Source: Opitutaceae bacterium (GTDB lineage: Bacteria; Verrucomicrobiota; Verrucomicrobiia; Opitutales; Opitutaceae). Taken from it: 64,000 nt of DNA. Of this stretch, positions 8,804-17,370 are shown piece after piece. The notes under the pieces are model-generated. The model was not told where the DNA came from and ran no database searches. It saw only the letters and a list, made by a program, of their open reading frames with translations. Within the stretch, counting starts at the first letter, position 1. Every line of letters begins with the position of its first letter. The DNA lies in assembly GCA_028280945.1 (NCBI GenBank), contig JANQKV010000053.1, positions 1 through 64,000 of the forward strand. Reading direction: 5' to 3'. The position numbers and the translations under genes were made by a program.

Positions 8804-10294
8804 TCAACTCAGCTCTTCGACCAATACGTCGTGATCCTGGCCCTCGATTGTCAGCCGCAGGTGTGAGGACTTGCCCGTGGTCTTGACCACGGCTTTGGCC
8901 GCTTTGGCTTCGGCTGCCTTGGGCGCGGGAGCAGTGGGAGGCTTGGGCTTCGGCGTGTTCGGGTCGTGCAGGGCGGCAAACTCGTTGGGGAACATGGCGT
9001 GCAGCACGCAAGCCTCGTCGTCGGTCGGCAGTTTCTTGGCCGCAAGCTCTTCGCGAAGCTGGGGCATCCGAGGTTCGAGGGAATCGGCCGGACGCTCCGT
9101 GACCGGCTCTTTGCCGGTCTGTTTCTTGATGCGTTCCAGCAACTCACGGTCAATCGGACCGGGGGTCTTGCCGTATTTGCCGAGCACGATGTCGATGGCC
9201 GGCTGGGAGATGTTCTTCCAACGCCCAAACTTCGTATTGAGCATCGATTGTGACCCCACGATCTGCGAGGTCGGGGTGACCAGCGGGATGTAACCGAGGG
9301 CTTTGCGCACGTGGGGAATCTCCGCGACCACGGCATCGAACTGATCCGACATGTTCTGCTCTTTGAGCTGATTACGGAAGTTGGAGAGCATGCCGCCGGG
9401 AACCTGGTAGGCCAGCGTGTCGGCATCCACACGTTCGTTGGCCGGTGAAGTGAACTGGGAGAGTTCCGCGTAGACGCCTTTGAAATAGTCGCCGAGTTCC
9501 CTCAGCTTATCGACGTCGTAGTCCGGACAACGGGGGTGCCCGTCGAGCAGTGCCAGCATGCGCAGGGTATCCGGCTGACTTGTGCCGTTGGCAAAGGGCG
9601 TGATCGAGGTTTCAACGACGTCTACACCGGCATCAATCGCGGCAAGATAAGTCGAAGCGCCCAGACCGGCGGTATCGTGGGTGTGCAGAACGATCGGGAT
9701 GCCGACCTTCTTCTTGAGCGCCGAAACCAGCTCGAGAGCCACCTGCGGCTTCATGATGCCGGCCATGTCCTTGATGCCGAGCGATTGGCACCCCATGCCC
9801 TCGAGTTCGATGCCCATTTTGACAAACGCCTCGGTGGTGTGCACCGGGCTGGTCGTGTAGCAGATCTCGCCGCGGGCGTGTTTACCACAATCAAGCACCG
9901 TCTTGATCGCGGTCTTCAGATTGCGCGTATCATTGAGGGCGTCGAAGATGCGGAAGACATCCTGGCCGGCCGCCGCGTCGGCCCGGACAAACGCCTCGAC
10001 GACATCGTCCGGGAAACTGGTATATTGGACGATATTCTGCCCCCGCAGCAGCATGATTTGCGGGGTCTTGGGGGCAGCCTTTTTGAGGGCGCGGAGTCGA
10101 TCGAAGGGATTCTCGCCAAGGTAACGCAGGCAGGAGTCGATGGTCGCCCCACCCCAGGTCTCGAGGCCATGGAAACCCATGTTATCGAGGATGGATGCAA
10201 CCGGCAGCATCTGGTCGGTTGTCATGCGGGTAGCCGCCAGCGACTGGTGGCCGTCGCGGAGGACGGTGTTATTGAACGCAACAGGTTTAGCCAT
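8804..10294 (-). CDS. Biotin-dependent carboxyltransferase subunit (pyruvate carboxylase B / oxaloacetate decarboxylase alpha type)
   Basis: A 496-aa cytoplasmic TIM-barrel enzyme that moves CO2 between carboxybiotin and pyruvate/oxaloacetate. Visible motifs are LRDGHQSLAATRM (substrate site), LGIKDMAG (the catalytic Lys) and HTHDTAGLG (metal His). A PYC-OADA conserved domain follows. After an Ala/Pro/Lys linker the protein stops at HLRLTIEGQDHDVLVEELS. That point is where biotinyl-domain proteins normally continue, so no AMKM biotin site is present. The carrier must be a separate protein not encoded in this window. The exact reaction cannot be decided without the biotin carboxylase or membrane partners. 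Confidence 0.85.
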   Translation of the reverse strand: MAKPVAFNNTVLRDGHQSLAATRMTTDQMLPVASILDNMGFHGLETWGGATIDSCLRYLGENPFDRLRALKKAAPKTPQIMLLRGQNIVQYTSFPDDVVEAFVRADAAAGQDVFRIFDALNDTRNLKTAIKTVLDCGKHARGEICYTTSPVHTTEAFVKMGIELEGMGCQSLGIKDMAGIMKPQVALELVSALKKKVGIPIVLHTHDTAGLGASTYLAAIDAGVDVVETSITPFANGTSQPDTLRMLALLDGHPRCPDYDVDKLRELGDYFKGVYAELSQFTSPANERVDADTLAYQVPGGMLSNFRNQLKEQNMSDQFDAVVAEIPHVRKALGYIPLVTPTSQIVGSQSMLNTKFGRWKNISQPAIDIVLGKYGKTPGPIDRELLERIKKQTGKEPVTERPADSLEPRMPQLREELAAKKLPTDDEACVLHAMFPNEFAALHDPNTPKPKPPTAPAPKAAEAKAAKAVVKTTGKSSHLRLTIEGQDHDVLVEELS

Positions 10295-10419
10295 GTGACA
10301 CGAAGTTGCGGGGATTCTACGGGTGATGCCCGCGCGACACTACGCGCATCTTGGTGTAGGCAGGGCGAATAAGGACCCGATCCACCGCGCCGCGAAAAAT
10401 CCGGCCCGCTGAAAGGGGT

Positions 10420-10683
10420 TTAAAACCAGCCTTTTTGGCCGTCCACGTAAGTCGCGACGAACTCTTCATCAGACTTCACGAGATACATGATCCCTTCAAT
10501 GAGTCCGATGATGCCCATCACGGTGGGACCCAGACCAAAGAGGAAACTTCCCAGGATGGTCACCACCAGGGTAATGATGCCCTCCTTGTTGTAACCGAGG
10601 ATGAACTTATGCACGCCAAACATGCCAAGAAGGATGCCACAAACACCGGCGGGGATTTTTTTGGAAGCAGCGGAGGAACTCAT
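10420..10683 (-). CDS. TM2 domain membrane protein
   Basis: An 87-aa protein of two transmembrane helices joined by a short turn. The TM2 signature GMFGVHKFILGYNKEG is at about residues 20-35. A second helix (ILGSFLFGLGPTVMGIIGLIEGIMYL) and a short cytoplasmic tail follow. ATG 10683 is chosen over an upstream start because the extension is Arg/Pro-rich and not family-like. The function of bacterial TM2 proteins is poorly known. The neighbours give no hint. Confidence 0.85.
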   Translation of the reverse strand: MSSSAASKKIPAGVCGILLGMFGVHKFILGYNKEGIITLVVTILGSFLFGLGPTVMGIIGLIEGIMYLVKSDEEFVATYVDGQKGWF

Positions 10684-10791
10684 GAGTCGAGGCAGTCTTG
10701 GGGGGATTTCGGGGAGCCCCGAACCAAGGCGATTCGACCCGCGGAGGCAACTCAAACTGCCGACCTCCAATTCGTGAATTCGACTCCCGGT

Positions 10792-11727
10792 TTAGGTGCG
10801 CAACGTGCCTTCGGTCGATTCACGCAGGAAGTCCTGATACGTGCGCTGCAATCCCTCGTCCAAGTCGATGGAAGCGGTCCAGCCCAACTCGGCCAAACGG
10901 GACACGTCCATGAGCTTGCGCGGCGTGCCGTTGGGCTTGGAGGTGTCCCATTGAATCTCACCGGTATAGCCGACTGTTTCGGCCACTTTGCCGGTCAGTT
11001 CCCGAATGGAAATCTCCTTGCCCGAGCCCACATTGATGAGGTCCGGCGGCGCTTCCAGATTGAGCAAAAACGCACAAGCGTCGGCCAGGTCGTCCACGTG
11101 CAAAAACTCTCGCAGGGGTGAACCGGTGCCCCACGCCTCGACGGTGGACGTGCCGGCTTCCTTGGCCTCGTGAAAGCGTCGAATCAGCGCCGGCAAAACG
11201 TGGGAGTTCGGGCCGTGATAGTTGTCACCCGGGCCGTAGAGGTTGGTGGGCATGGCCGAGTGGTAGCACACGCCGTATTGTCGTCGGTAATACTCCGCCA
11301 GCTTGAGTCCGGCGATTTTGGCAATAGCGTAGGCTTCGTTGGTCGGCTCCAGGGGCCCGGTGAGCAGGCAATCCTCCCGCAGCGGTTGCGGCGCCAGCTT
11401 CGGGTAGATGCAGGAGCTGCCCAAAAACAGCAACCGCTTCACCCCGGCCCGGTAGGCTGCATGGATGCAATTGGCGGCCATGATCAGGTTCTCATAACCG
11501 AACTCGGCCGAGTAGGTATTGTTGGCGTGGATGCCACCCACCTTGGCGGCGGCAATGATCGCCACGTCGGGGCTTTCGGACTGAAAGAACGCATCGACGG
11601 CGGCTTGGTTGGTGAGGTCCAGCTCCGCACGCGTGCGGGTGATAAGTTCGACACCGTCGGCCGATGCAAAGCGGCGCACCAACGCGCTTCCCACCATTCC
11701 ACGGTGACCGGCGATAAAGAGCTTCAT
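10792..11727 (-). CDS. fcl: GDP-L-fucose synthase
   Basis: A 311-aa NADPH-dependent 3,5-epimerase/4-reductase that makes GDP-L-fucose from GDP-4-keto-6-deoxy-mannose. It has the Rossmann [10 protein letters not shown] at the N-terminus, the catalytic GSSCIYPK serine region and the YAIAK (YxxxK) dyad. It lies 20 bp downstream of gmd on the same strand and so completes the two-step pathway from GDP-mannose, presumably for fucosylated surface polysaccharide. No glycosyltransferases adjoin it. Confidence 0.95.
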   Translation of the reverse strand: MKLFIAGHRGMVGSALVRRFASADGVELITRTRAELDLTNQAAVDAFFQSESPDVAIIAAAKVGGIHANNTYSAEFGYENLIMAANCIHAAYRAGVKRLLFLGSSCIYPKLAPQPLREDCLLTGPLEPTNEAYAIAKIAGLKLAEYYRRQYGVCYHSAMPTNLYGPGDNYHGPNSHVLPALIRRFHEAKEAGTSTVEAWGTGSPLREFLHVDDLADACAFLLNLEAPPDLINVGSGKEISIRELTGKVAETVGYTGEIQWDTSKPNGTPRKLMDVSRLAELGWTASIDLDEGLQRTYQDFLRESTEGTLRT

Positions 11728-11747
11728 CGTTTGCCGAGGGCCGAGGT

Positions 11748-12782
11748 TTACACGAACGGGTTGTGCGAAACTTCCGGCAGCTCCGCAATCTGCGCCTCGC
11801 GTTTGGCCAGCTCAAGGTCGGCTTCGGTCATGATCTTCACCAGCTCCTTGAAATGGACCTTGGGCTCCCAGTTGAGCTGGCGTTTGGCCTTGGCGGGATT
11901 GCCAATCAACAGGTCCACTTCGGCGGGTCGCTCGTAGCGTTGGTCATAGGCAACATACTTCTCCCAATCGAGATCGAGCAGCGCAAAGGTTTCCTGGATA
12001 AACTCCTTCACCGTATGGGTCTCGTTGGTGGCGACCACATAGTCGTCCGGATTATCCTGCTGCAGCATGACCCACATCATTTCGACATATTCCTTCGCGT
12101 AACCCCAGTCGCGCTTGGCGTCGAGATTGCCCATGTAGAGCTTTTCCTGCAGGCCCAGTTTGATGCGGGTGGCCGCACGGGTGATCTTGCGGGTCACAAA
12201 CGTTTCACCGCGCCGGGGCGATTCGTGATTAAAAAGAATGCCACTGGAGGCGTGCAGGTTGTAGGACTCGCGATAGTTCACGGTCAGCCAGTGCGCATAC
12301 ATCTTGGCGCAACCGTAAGGTGAACGGGGCCAGAACGGCGTGGTTTCGACTTGGGGAACTTCCTGCACCTTGCCGAACATCTCGGAGGACGAGGCTTGGT
12401 AATAACGCGTTTTCTTTACCAAGCCGGCTTCGCGGATGGCTTCGAGGATCCGCACCGCGCCCACCCCCACGACATCGCCGGTGTATTCCGGGATGTCAAA
12501 TGACACCCGCACGTGGGATTGGGCACCGAGATTGTAGACCTCATCGGGTTGCAGGTCATAAAGCAGTTTCACCATCTGCACGGAGTCCGCGAGGTCACCA
12601 TAGTGGAGGAAGAGTTTCACGCCGTTGATATGCGGATCGCGATACAGGTGGTCGATTCGACTGGTGTTGAAGGTCGACGCCCGGCGAATGATGCCGTGGA
12701 CTTCATAACCCTTCTCGAGAAGGAGTTCAGCCAAATAGGATCCGTCTTGTCCGGTGATTCCGGTGATGAGTGCTTTTTTCAT
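11748..12782 (-). CDS. gmd: GDP-mannose 4,6-dehydratase
   Basis: A 344-aa SDR-type enzyme converting GDP-D-mannose to GDP-4-keto-6-deoxy-D-mannose. The N-terminal [19 protein letters not shown] and the [19 protein letters not shown] region are diagnostic. The catalytic YGCAK follows at about residue 155. It is first in a two-gene operon with fcl, starting 98 bp from the divergent gene at 12881. Confidence 0.96.
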   Translation of the reverse strand: MKKALITGITGQDGSYLAELLLEKGYEVHGIIRRASTFNTSRIDHLYRDPHINGVKLFLHYGDLADSVQMVKLLYDLQPDEVYNLGAQSHVRVSFDIPEYTGDVVGVGAVRILEAIREAGLVKKTRYYQASSSEMFGKVQEVPQVETTPFWPRSPYGCAKMYAHWLTVNYRESYNLHASSGILFNHESPRRGETFVTRKITRAATRIKLGLQEKLYMGNLDAKRDWGYAKEYVEMMWVMLQQDNPDDYVVATNETHTVKEFIQETFALLDLDWEKYVAYDQRYERPAEVDLLIGNPAKAKRQLNWEPKVHFKELVKIMTEADLELAKREAQIAELPEVSHNPFV

Positions 12783-12880
12783 CGAAACAGGGACGCTTAA
12801 CGGGTTGGACCCGATGGCCGCAAGCCTGCAAAAGATCGGCGAAACTTGCCGAAGCTGCGCAAGCGTCTTCCGATGCAGTC

Positions 12881-13414
12881 ATGCAAGTCGTCTTGATCGT
12901 CGCCCAGTCTTTGGACGGGTTCATCACCAAACACGATGAACCCGGTGCCGGCTGGGCTTCAGAAGCGGATCAGCGGTGGTTTGATGGGCAGCTTCGACAG
13001 TTCGATGGCCAGATCATGGCCCGCACGACTTTCGAAACGGTGCGGAAGGAAATCCTGGGCAGCCTGAACCATGACAGCCCCAAGCGCCTCATTATGACGC
13101 GACAGCCCGAGCAGTTCAGTTCGGATGCGGTCGCCGGCCAATTGGAGTTTTCCTCGGCTGAACCGGCGTCGTTGCTCCAGCGCCTTGGTGATCTCAACGT
13201 CAGCAAGTGTGCCTTGCTGGGTGGCGCGGCGGCTCACGATGCCTTTCTCGACGCGGGATTGGTCGATGAAATCCGCGTCACGATTGAGCCTCGGCTTTTT
13301 GGTACCGGCACGCCCGTTATCCGGCAGGTCCGGGATCATAAGCTGAGCCTGCTGCAATTTCATCGCCTCCCCGGCAGCGACTCGTTGGTCGCTCACTATA
13401 CCATTGCATCATGA
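12881..13414 (+). CDS. RibD C-terminal / dihydrofolate reductase-like protein
   Basis: A 177-aa protein of the RibD_C/DHFR-like fold. It begins with VVLIVAQSLDGFIT, the usual first strand and substrate loop. It continues with IMARTTFETV and the LLGGAAAHDAFLDAGLVDEIRVTIEPRLFGTGTPV block, which is typical of NADPH-binding reductases of this group. ATG 12881 is preferred over earlier in-frame starts that would extend into non-homologous sequence. It overlaps the next gene by ATGA, so the two are probably co-translated. The substrate is unknown and it may be a pterin or flavin-pathway-like reductase. Confidence 0.8.
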   Translation: MQVVLIVAQSLDGFITKHDEPGAGWASEADQRWFDGQLRQFDGQIMARTTFETVRKEILGSLNHDSPKRLIMTRQPEQFSSDAVAGQLEFSSAEPASLLQRLGDLNVSKCALLGGAAAHDAFLDAGLVDEIRVTIEPRLFGTGTPVIRQVRDHKLSLLQFHRLPGSDSLVAHYTIAS

Positions 13415-13689
13415 GTGAACCTACTTCCTCGGGACCAAATTGGTCGTTCCATTTTTTGAAACTGATGGCGGGAATCATCTTCCTGTCACCGTTGGTCGGG
13501 GCCCTGATCTATCTGCTTGGAATTGGCTTCGCCGGTGAAGATGTGGTGCCCATGGATGTCGCTCTGCGCGGAGCCAAACTGGGCCTGCTTATCGGCGGTT
13601 TTGCTTCACCCATCGTGGCGCTGGCATTGACCACCCGAGAAATTCTGAAACGCCAGGCGGAAGCACCGCCCGCAGCTGACCAAAACTAA
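13411..13689 (+). CDS. Small two-helix membrane protein, function unknown
   Basis: A 92-aa protein with two predicted transmembrane helices ([27 protein letters not shown] and [18 protein letters not shown]). The tail is short, charged and probably cytoplasmic. It starts by a 4-nt ATGA overlap with the reductase gene upstream. Its 3' end overlaps the convergent cysH by 4 nt. I do not recognise the family. Confidence 0.65.
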   Translation: MSEPTSSGPNWSFHFLKLMAGIIFLSPLVGALIYLLGIGFAGEDVVPMDVALRGAKLGLLIGGFASPIVALALTTREILKRQAEAPPAADQN

Positions 13690-14408
13690 ATCTGAAAATC
13701 AGGCTGTCCGCTGATTTCGTGCAGACCACACTCGCGCTTCTGCCCACCAAATCGTGTATCCTCTTCGGACATGCCGGGGACAAGCGGCGCCGAGCTGTGC
13801 CAGTCGCCGACTGAAACATAACCCTGCTCCCACAACGGGTGGTAGGGCAGTCCGTGGTTCGAAAGGTATTCGTGCACGGTGCGATTGTCCCAATCAATGA
13901 TGGGGTGGATTTTGGTCACTTTGTTCTGCACCTGCATCACCGGTCGATTTTCGCGCGTGCTCGCCTGGGAGCGCCGCAATCCGGCCAACCAGGCCTCCGC
14001 TCCCAGTTCACGCACCGCCCGGTCCATGGGCTCAACTTTGTTGATCAGGTTGTAGCGATCGAGTTGTTCAACGCCCTGATCCCACCGTTTGCCAAACAGA
14101 GCCTCTTGGCGAGCGGCCGACATCGCGGGCTGGTAGACTTTGAGGTTGAGCTTGAGTTGCTCGGTGAGCTGATCGGCAAATCGATAGGTCTCCGGGAAAA
14201 GGTATCCGGTATCGATAAAAACCACCGGGATGTCGGGCACCTTTTGGGTGACCAAGTGCAGCATGACGGCTGATTGGATGCCAAAACTCGTCGTCAAAAT
14301 CAGGCGCTCGCCGTAGCGATCCACTGCCCATTGCACCCGTTCGGTCGCAGTCGAACCCTCCAGATCGGGCTGGAGAGAGACAACTTTGGCGGCGGCGGCA
14401 GGACTCAT
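13686..14408 (-). CDS. cysH: Phosphoadenylyl-sulfate (PAPS) reductase
   Basis: A 240-aa enzyme of assimilatory sulfate reduction, making sulfite from activated sulfate with thioredoxin. The PP-loop-like [14 protein letters not shown] is at about residues 39-52, followed by [11 protein letters not shown] and [14 protein letters not shown]. The catalytic C-terminal KRECGLH is present. The two CC pairs that bind a 4Fe-4S cluster in APS reductases are absent, which favours PAPS as substrate. No other cys genes are nearby. The product fits the usual length of about 240 aa. Confidence 0.92.
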   Translation of the reverse strand: MSPAAAAKVVSLQPDLEGSTATERVQWAVDRYGERLILTTSFGIQSAVMLHLVTQKVPDIPVVFIDTGYLFPETYRFADQLTEQLKLNLKVYQPAMSAARQEALFGKRWDQGVEQLDRYNLINKVEPMDRAVRELGAEAWLAGLRRSQASTRENRPVMQVQNKVTKIHPIIDWDNRTVHEYLSNHGLPYHPLWEQGYVSVGDWHSSAPLVPGMSEEDTRFGGQKRECGLHEISGQPDFQI

Positions 14409-14489
14409 GGCCCCATAAACTGCCGCAATCCGGACAGCTGTAAAGGGGGTATTTTAAGCTTATTACCCAATATACCTTAGTTGATTGAA

Positions 14490-17228
14490 TTACAACGTGT
14501 TAAGAAGACGTCGAATCTCTTCCCGTTTAGCTTCGAGGTCGGTAAGTTGCTTCCGCGCGCCCTCGATCACGGCGGGTGGAGCCTTCGAAACAAAGGCCTC
14601 GTTGGCCAGGCGGGCCTGGGTTCCCCCAATGTGTTTCTCCACTTGGGTGAGCTCCTTGTTAAGGCGGGCGCGCTCCGCTGCCGGGTCCACCTTGATACCC
14701 GTGTCGAGGTAGAGCGTGCCAAACGGCGAAACCACCGCCGGCAGGGATGGCTCTTCAGCAGTGTGTGTGATCGATTCTGTGCCAATCAACCGAACCAGTT
14801 TTGCCAAGTGAGGCTCAACCATCGTCCAGGCTTCATCGGAAGCCTGCAGTTGGAAGGTAACATCGCGCTTTTGTGCCACGGACTGTTCGGCTTTGAGCTG
14901 CCGTGCCAGCGTCGTGAACGTCTGCAATTGCTCAACCCGGGTGGACGCAGAGGCATCCACGGCACAACCCGCATCCGTCAAGGACGCGGCCAGGGTCTCC
15001 GCCGTCTCAAGGCGATTATCCTGCAAAAACTTCCCTTCCCGACCGTAACCCATCACATGCCAAAGCTCTTCGCTGATGAACGGCGCGAAGGGTTCGAAGA
15101 GCAGCAGAAATTGACGAATGACCAGATCCTGAACCGCCAAGGCATGTTGTTTGGCGGCAGGATCCTGCACCCGTGTCTTCGCAACTTCCACATACCAGTC
15201 GCAGAATTCGTTCCAGAAAAACCCATAGAGCCGTTGGGTGGCGGTCGCGAACTCGAACTCGGCGAAGCTCTTCTCCAGAGTGTCCATCGTATCCAACAGC
15301 GCCGCGAGGATCGCGTGGTCGTCCTCGTCCATCTGATCGCCATCAAGACGGTCCAGGATCGCTGCGAGCGTGCGATTGTCGCTCATCTCGCCACTCATCG
15401 TCCGGAAACGGCAGGCATTCCAAAGCTTGTTGCAGAAGTTCTTGCCACCTTCGATGCGACCTTCGTCGAACTTCACGTCCTGGCCCAACGGAGCGATTTG
15501 CAGCAGTCCAAAACGCAACCCGTCCGCCCCATAGCGCTCGATCAGATCCAGCGGGTCCGGCGAGTTGCCAAGCGTCTTCGACATCTTGCGACCCTGCTTG
15601 TCGCGCACGATGCCGTTGAAATAAACGTGCCTAAACGGAATGCGTCGCTCAACCGGTTCACCGGGCCGGGCGAATTCCAGGCCCGCCATGATCATGCGGG
15701 CGACCCAGAAGAAGATGATGTCCGCACCCGTGGCCAAGGTTGTGGTCGGGTAAAATGCATCGAAATTGGCCTGTTTTTGCTCGTCCGCATCGGGCCATCC
15801 CAACGTGCCCATCGGCCACAGCCACGACGAGGCCCACGTGTCCAACACGTCCTCTTCCTGATCCCAATTCTCCGGGTCGGCCGGTCCGTCGAGTGAGACG
15901 TGGATCTTGGCCGGATCCCGCAGGTCCGCCTCGGTCAGGGTCTCTTTGTCGAGGCCCTTCGCATACCATACCGGAATGCGATGCCCCCACCAGAGCTGAC
16001 GGCTGATGCACCAGTCCTGGATGTTATCGAGCCAATTGAGATAAACCTTCGACCAACGCGCGGGGTGCATCTGCACGTGCCCCTCGCGCACGACCTGTTT
16101 GGCCTCCTCGACGCGCGGGTAGCGCAGCCACCATTGTTGCATGAGCCGAGGTTCGATCGGCACGCCTGCCCGTTGCGAATAACCGACGTTGTTTTCGTAG
16201 GGTTTTGCCTCGATCAGACTGCCGTTGGCCTCAAGCACCTCGACGGCCTTTTTGCGACCGGCGAAACGCTCCATGCCGGCAATTTCTGCCCCCGCAAGTT
16301 CATTCAACGTGCCGTCGGCATCGATGCATTCGATGACCTCCAGTCCGTGACGCTGGCCAATCTCGAAATCAACCTTGTCATGCGCCGGCGTGACCTTCAG
16401 CGCGCCGCCGCCAAATTCCATTTCCACGGCTTCATCGGCAATAACCGGAATCTGCACGCGCTCACCGAGCGGCCGCCAAACCTTCTTGCCCACCAGATCC
16501 TTGAACCGCTCGTCCCGGGGGTGCACCGCCACGGCAACGTCGGCCGCAATGGTTTCCGGGCGCGTGGTCTCCAGCACGATGTGGGTGAGTTCTCCCACCG
16601 GTTCGACCAACTCGTAGCGCAGGCGCCAAATGTGCCCCTTGGTCGGGCGCATCTCAACCTCCTCGTCCGAGAGGGCCGTTTTGGAAACAGGGCACCAATT
16701 GACCATGCGTTTGCCGCGGTAGATTTGTCCCTTTTCAAACAGACTGACAAATGCCGTGCGCACGGAGCGGCTGTAACCCTCGTCCATGGTGAAGTGCGTG
16801 CGATCCCAATCGCAGGAGCAACCGAGCTCACGCAGTTGCCGCAGGATTTTGTCACCTTTTTCGTGCCGCCAATCCCACACCCGTTCGAGGAATTTTTCCC
16901 GGCCGAGTTCGTGGCGCGATGTGCCCTCCTCCTTTTTGAGGTGCTTCTCCACCATCGTCTGGGTGGCGATGCCGGCATGGTCGGTGCCCGGGACCCACAA
17001 CGCCGCCTTGCCCTCCAGGCGCGCGCGGCGAATCAAGGCATCCTGCAGGGTGTTGTTAAGCACATGCCCCATGTGAAGTATCCCGGTCACATTGGGCGGC
17101 GGAATTACGATGGTGTAGGTTTCCTGCCCCTCGGCAGCTTTTCCGGCAAAACACCCCGCTTCCTGCCAGGCGGCATACCATTTGGCCTCCACGTTGCGGG
17201 CTTCGTAACTCTTCGTAATCTCTGGCAT
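14490..17228 (-). CDS. valS: Valyl-tRNA synthetase
   Basis: A 912-aa class I aminoacyl-tRNA synthetase. HIGH is represented by ILHMGH and the second signature by GRKMSKTLGN. The CP1 editing domain lies between (HIWRLRYELVEP...TPAHDKVDFEIG). The anticodon-binding domain is followed by the C-terminal coiled coil (LYLDTGIKVDPAAERARLNKELTQVEKHIGG...) seen in bacterial ValRS. The length is normal. It is transcribed divergently from glnD. Confidence 0.97.
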   Translation of the reverse strand: MPEITKSYEARNVEAKWYAAWQEAGCFAGKAAEGQETYTIVIPPPNVTGILHMGHVLNNTLQDALIRRARLEGKAALWVPGTDHAGIATQTMVEKHLKKEEGTSRHELGREKFLERVWDWRHEKGDKILRQLRELGCSCDWDRTHFTMDEGYSRSVRTAFVSLFEKGQIYRGKRMVNWCPVSKTALSDEEVEMRPTKGHIWRLRYELVEPVGELTHIVLETTRPETIAADVAVAVHPRDERFKDLVGKKVWRPLGERVQIPVIADEAVEMEFGGGALKVTPAHDKVDFEIGQRHGLEVIECIDADGTLNELAGAEIAGMERFAGRKKAVEVLEANGSLIEAKPYENNVGYSQRAGVPIEPRLMQQWWLRYPRVEEAKQVVREGHVQMHPARWSKVYLNWLDNIQDWCISRQLWWGHRIPVWYAKGLDKETLTEADLRDPAKIHVSLDGPADPENWDQEEDVLDTWASSWLWPMGTLGWPDADEQKQANFDAFYPTTTLATGADIIFFWVARMIMAGLEFARPGEPVERRIPFRHVYFNGIVRDKQGRKMSKTLGNSPDPLDLIERYGADGLRFGLLQIAPLGQDVKFDEGRIEGGKNFCNKLWNACRFRTMSGEMSDNRTLAAILDRLDGDQMDEDDHAILAALLDTMDTLEKSFAEFEFATATQRLYGFFWNEFCDWYVEVAKTRVQDPAAKQHALAVQDLVIRQFLLLFEPFAPFISEELWHVMGYGREGKFLQDNRLETAETLAASLTDAGCAVDASASTRVEQLQTFTTLARQLKAEQSVAQKRDVTFQLQASDEAWTMVEPHLAKLVRLIGTESITHTAEEPSLPAVVSPFGTLYLDTGIKVDPAAERARLNKELTQVEKHIGGTQARLANEAFVSKAPPAVIEGARKQLTDLEAKREEIRRLLNTL

Positions 17229-17370
17229 CGTCGATTGTTAAACGGCCCAACCAACCGACCACGCCAACGGGTGGCAAGCGTGGGATTGGATGCCCGGGAC
17301 GAGGCGGCCGTTAAAGACCTTTCGCGCTTTGCCTGCGCGAACTAATCTCTCAGCCTGCCCTGTTCCCCCC

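Noticed and set aside
14481..17345. Long plus-strand open frames of about 470-480 codons
   Set aside because: They are antisense to valS, which has intact HIGH and KMSKS motifs; the high GC content keeps antisense frames open.
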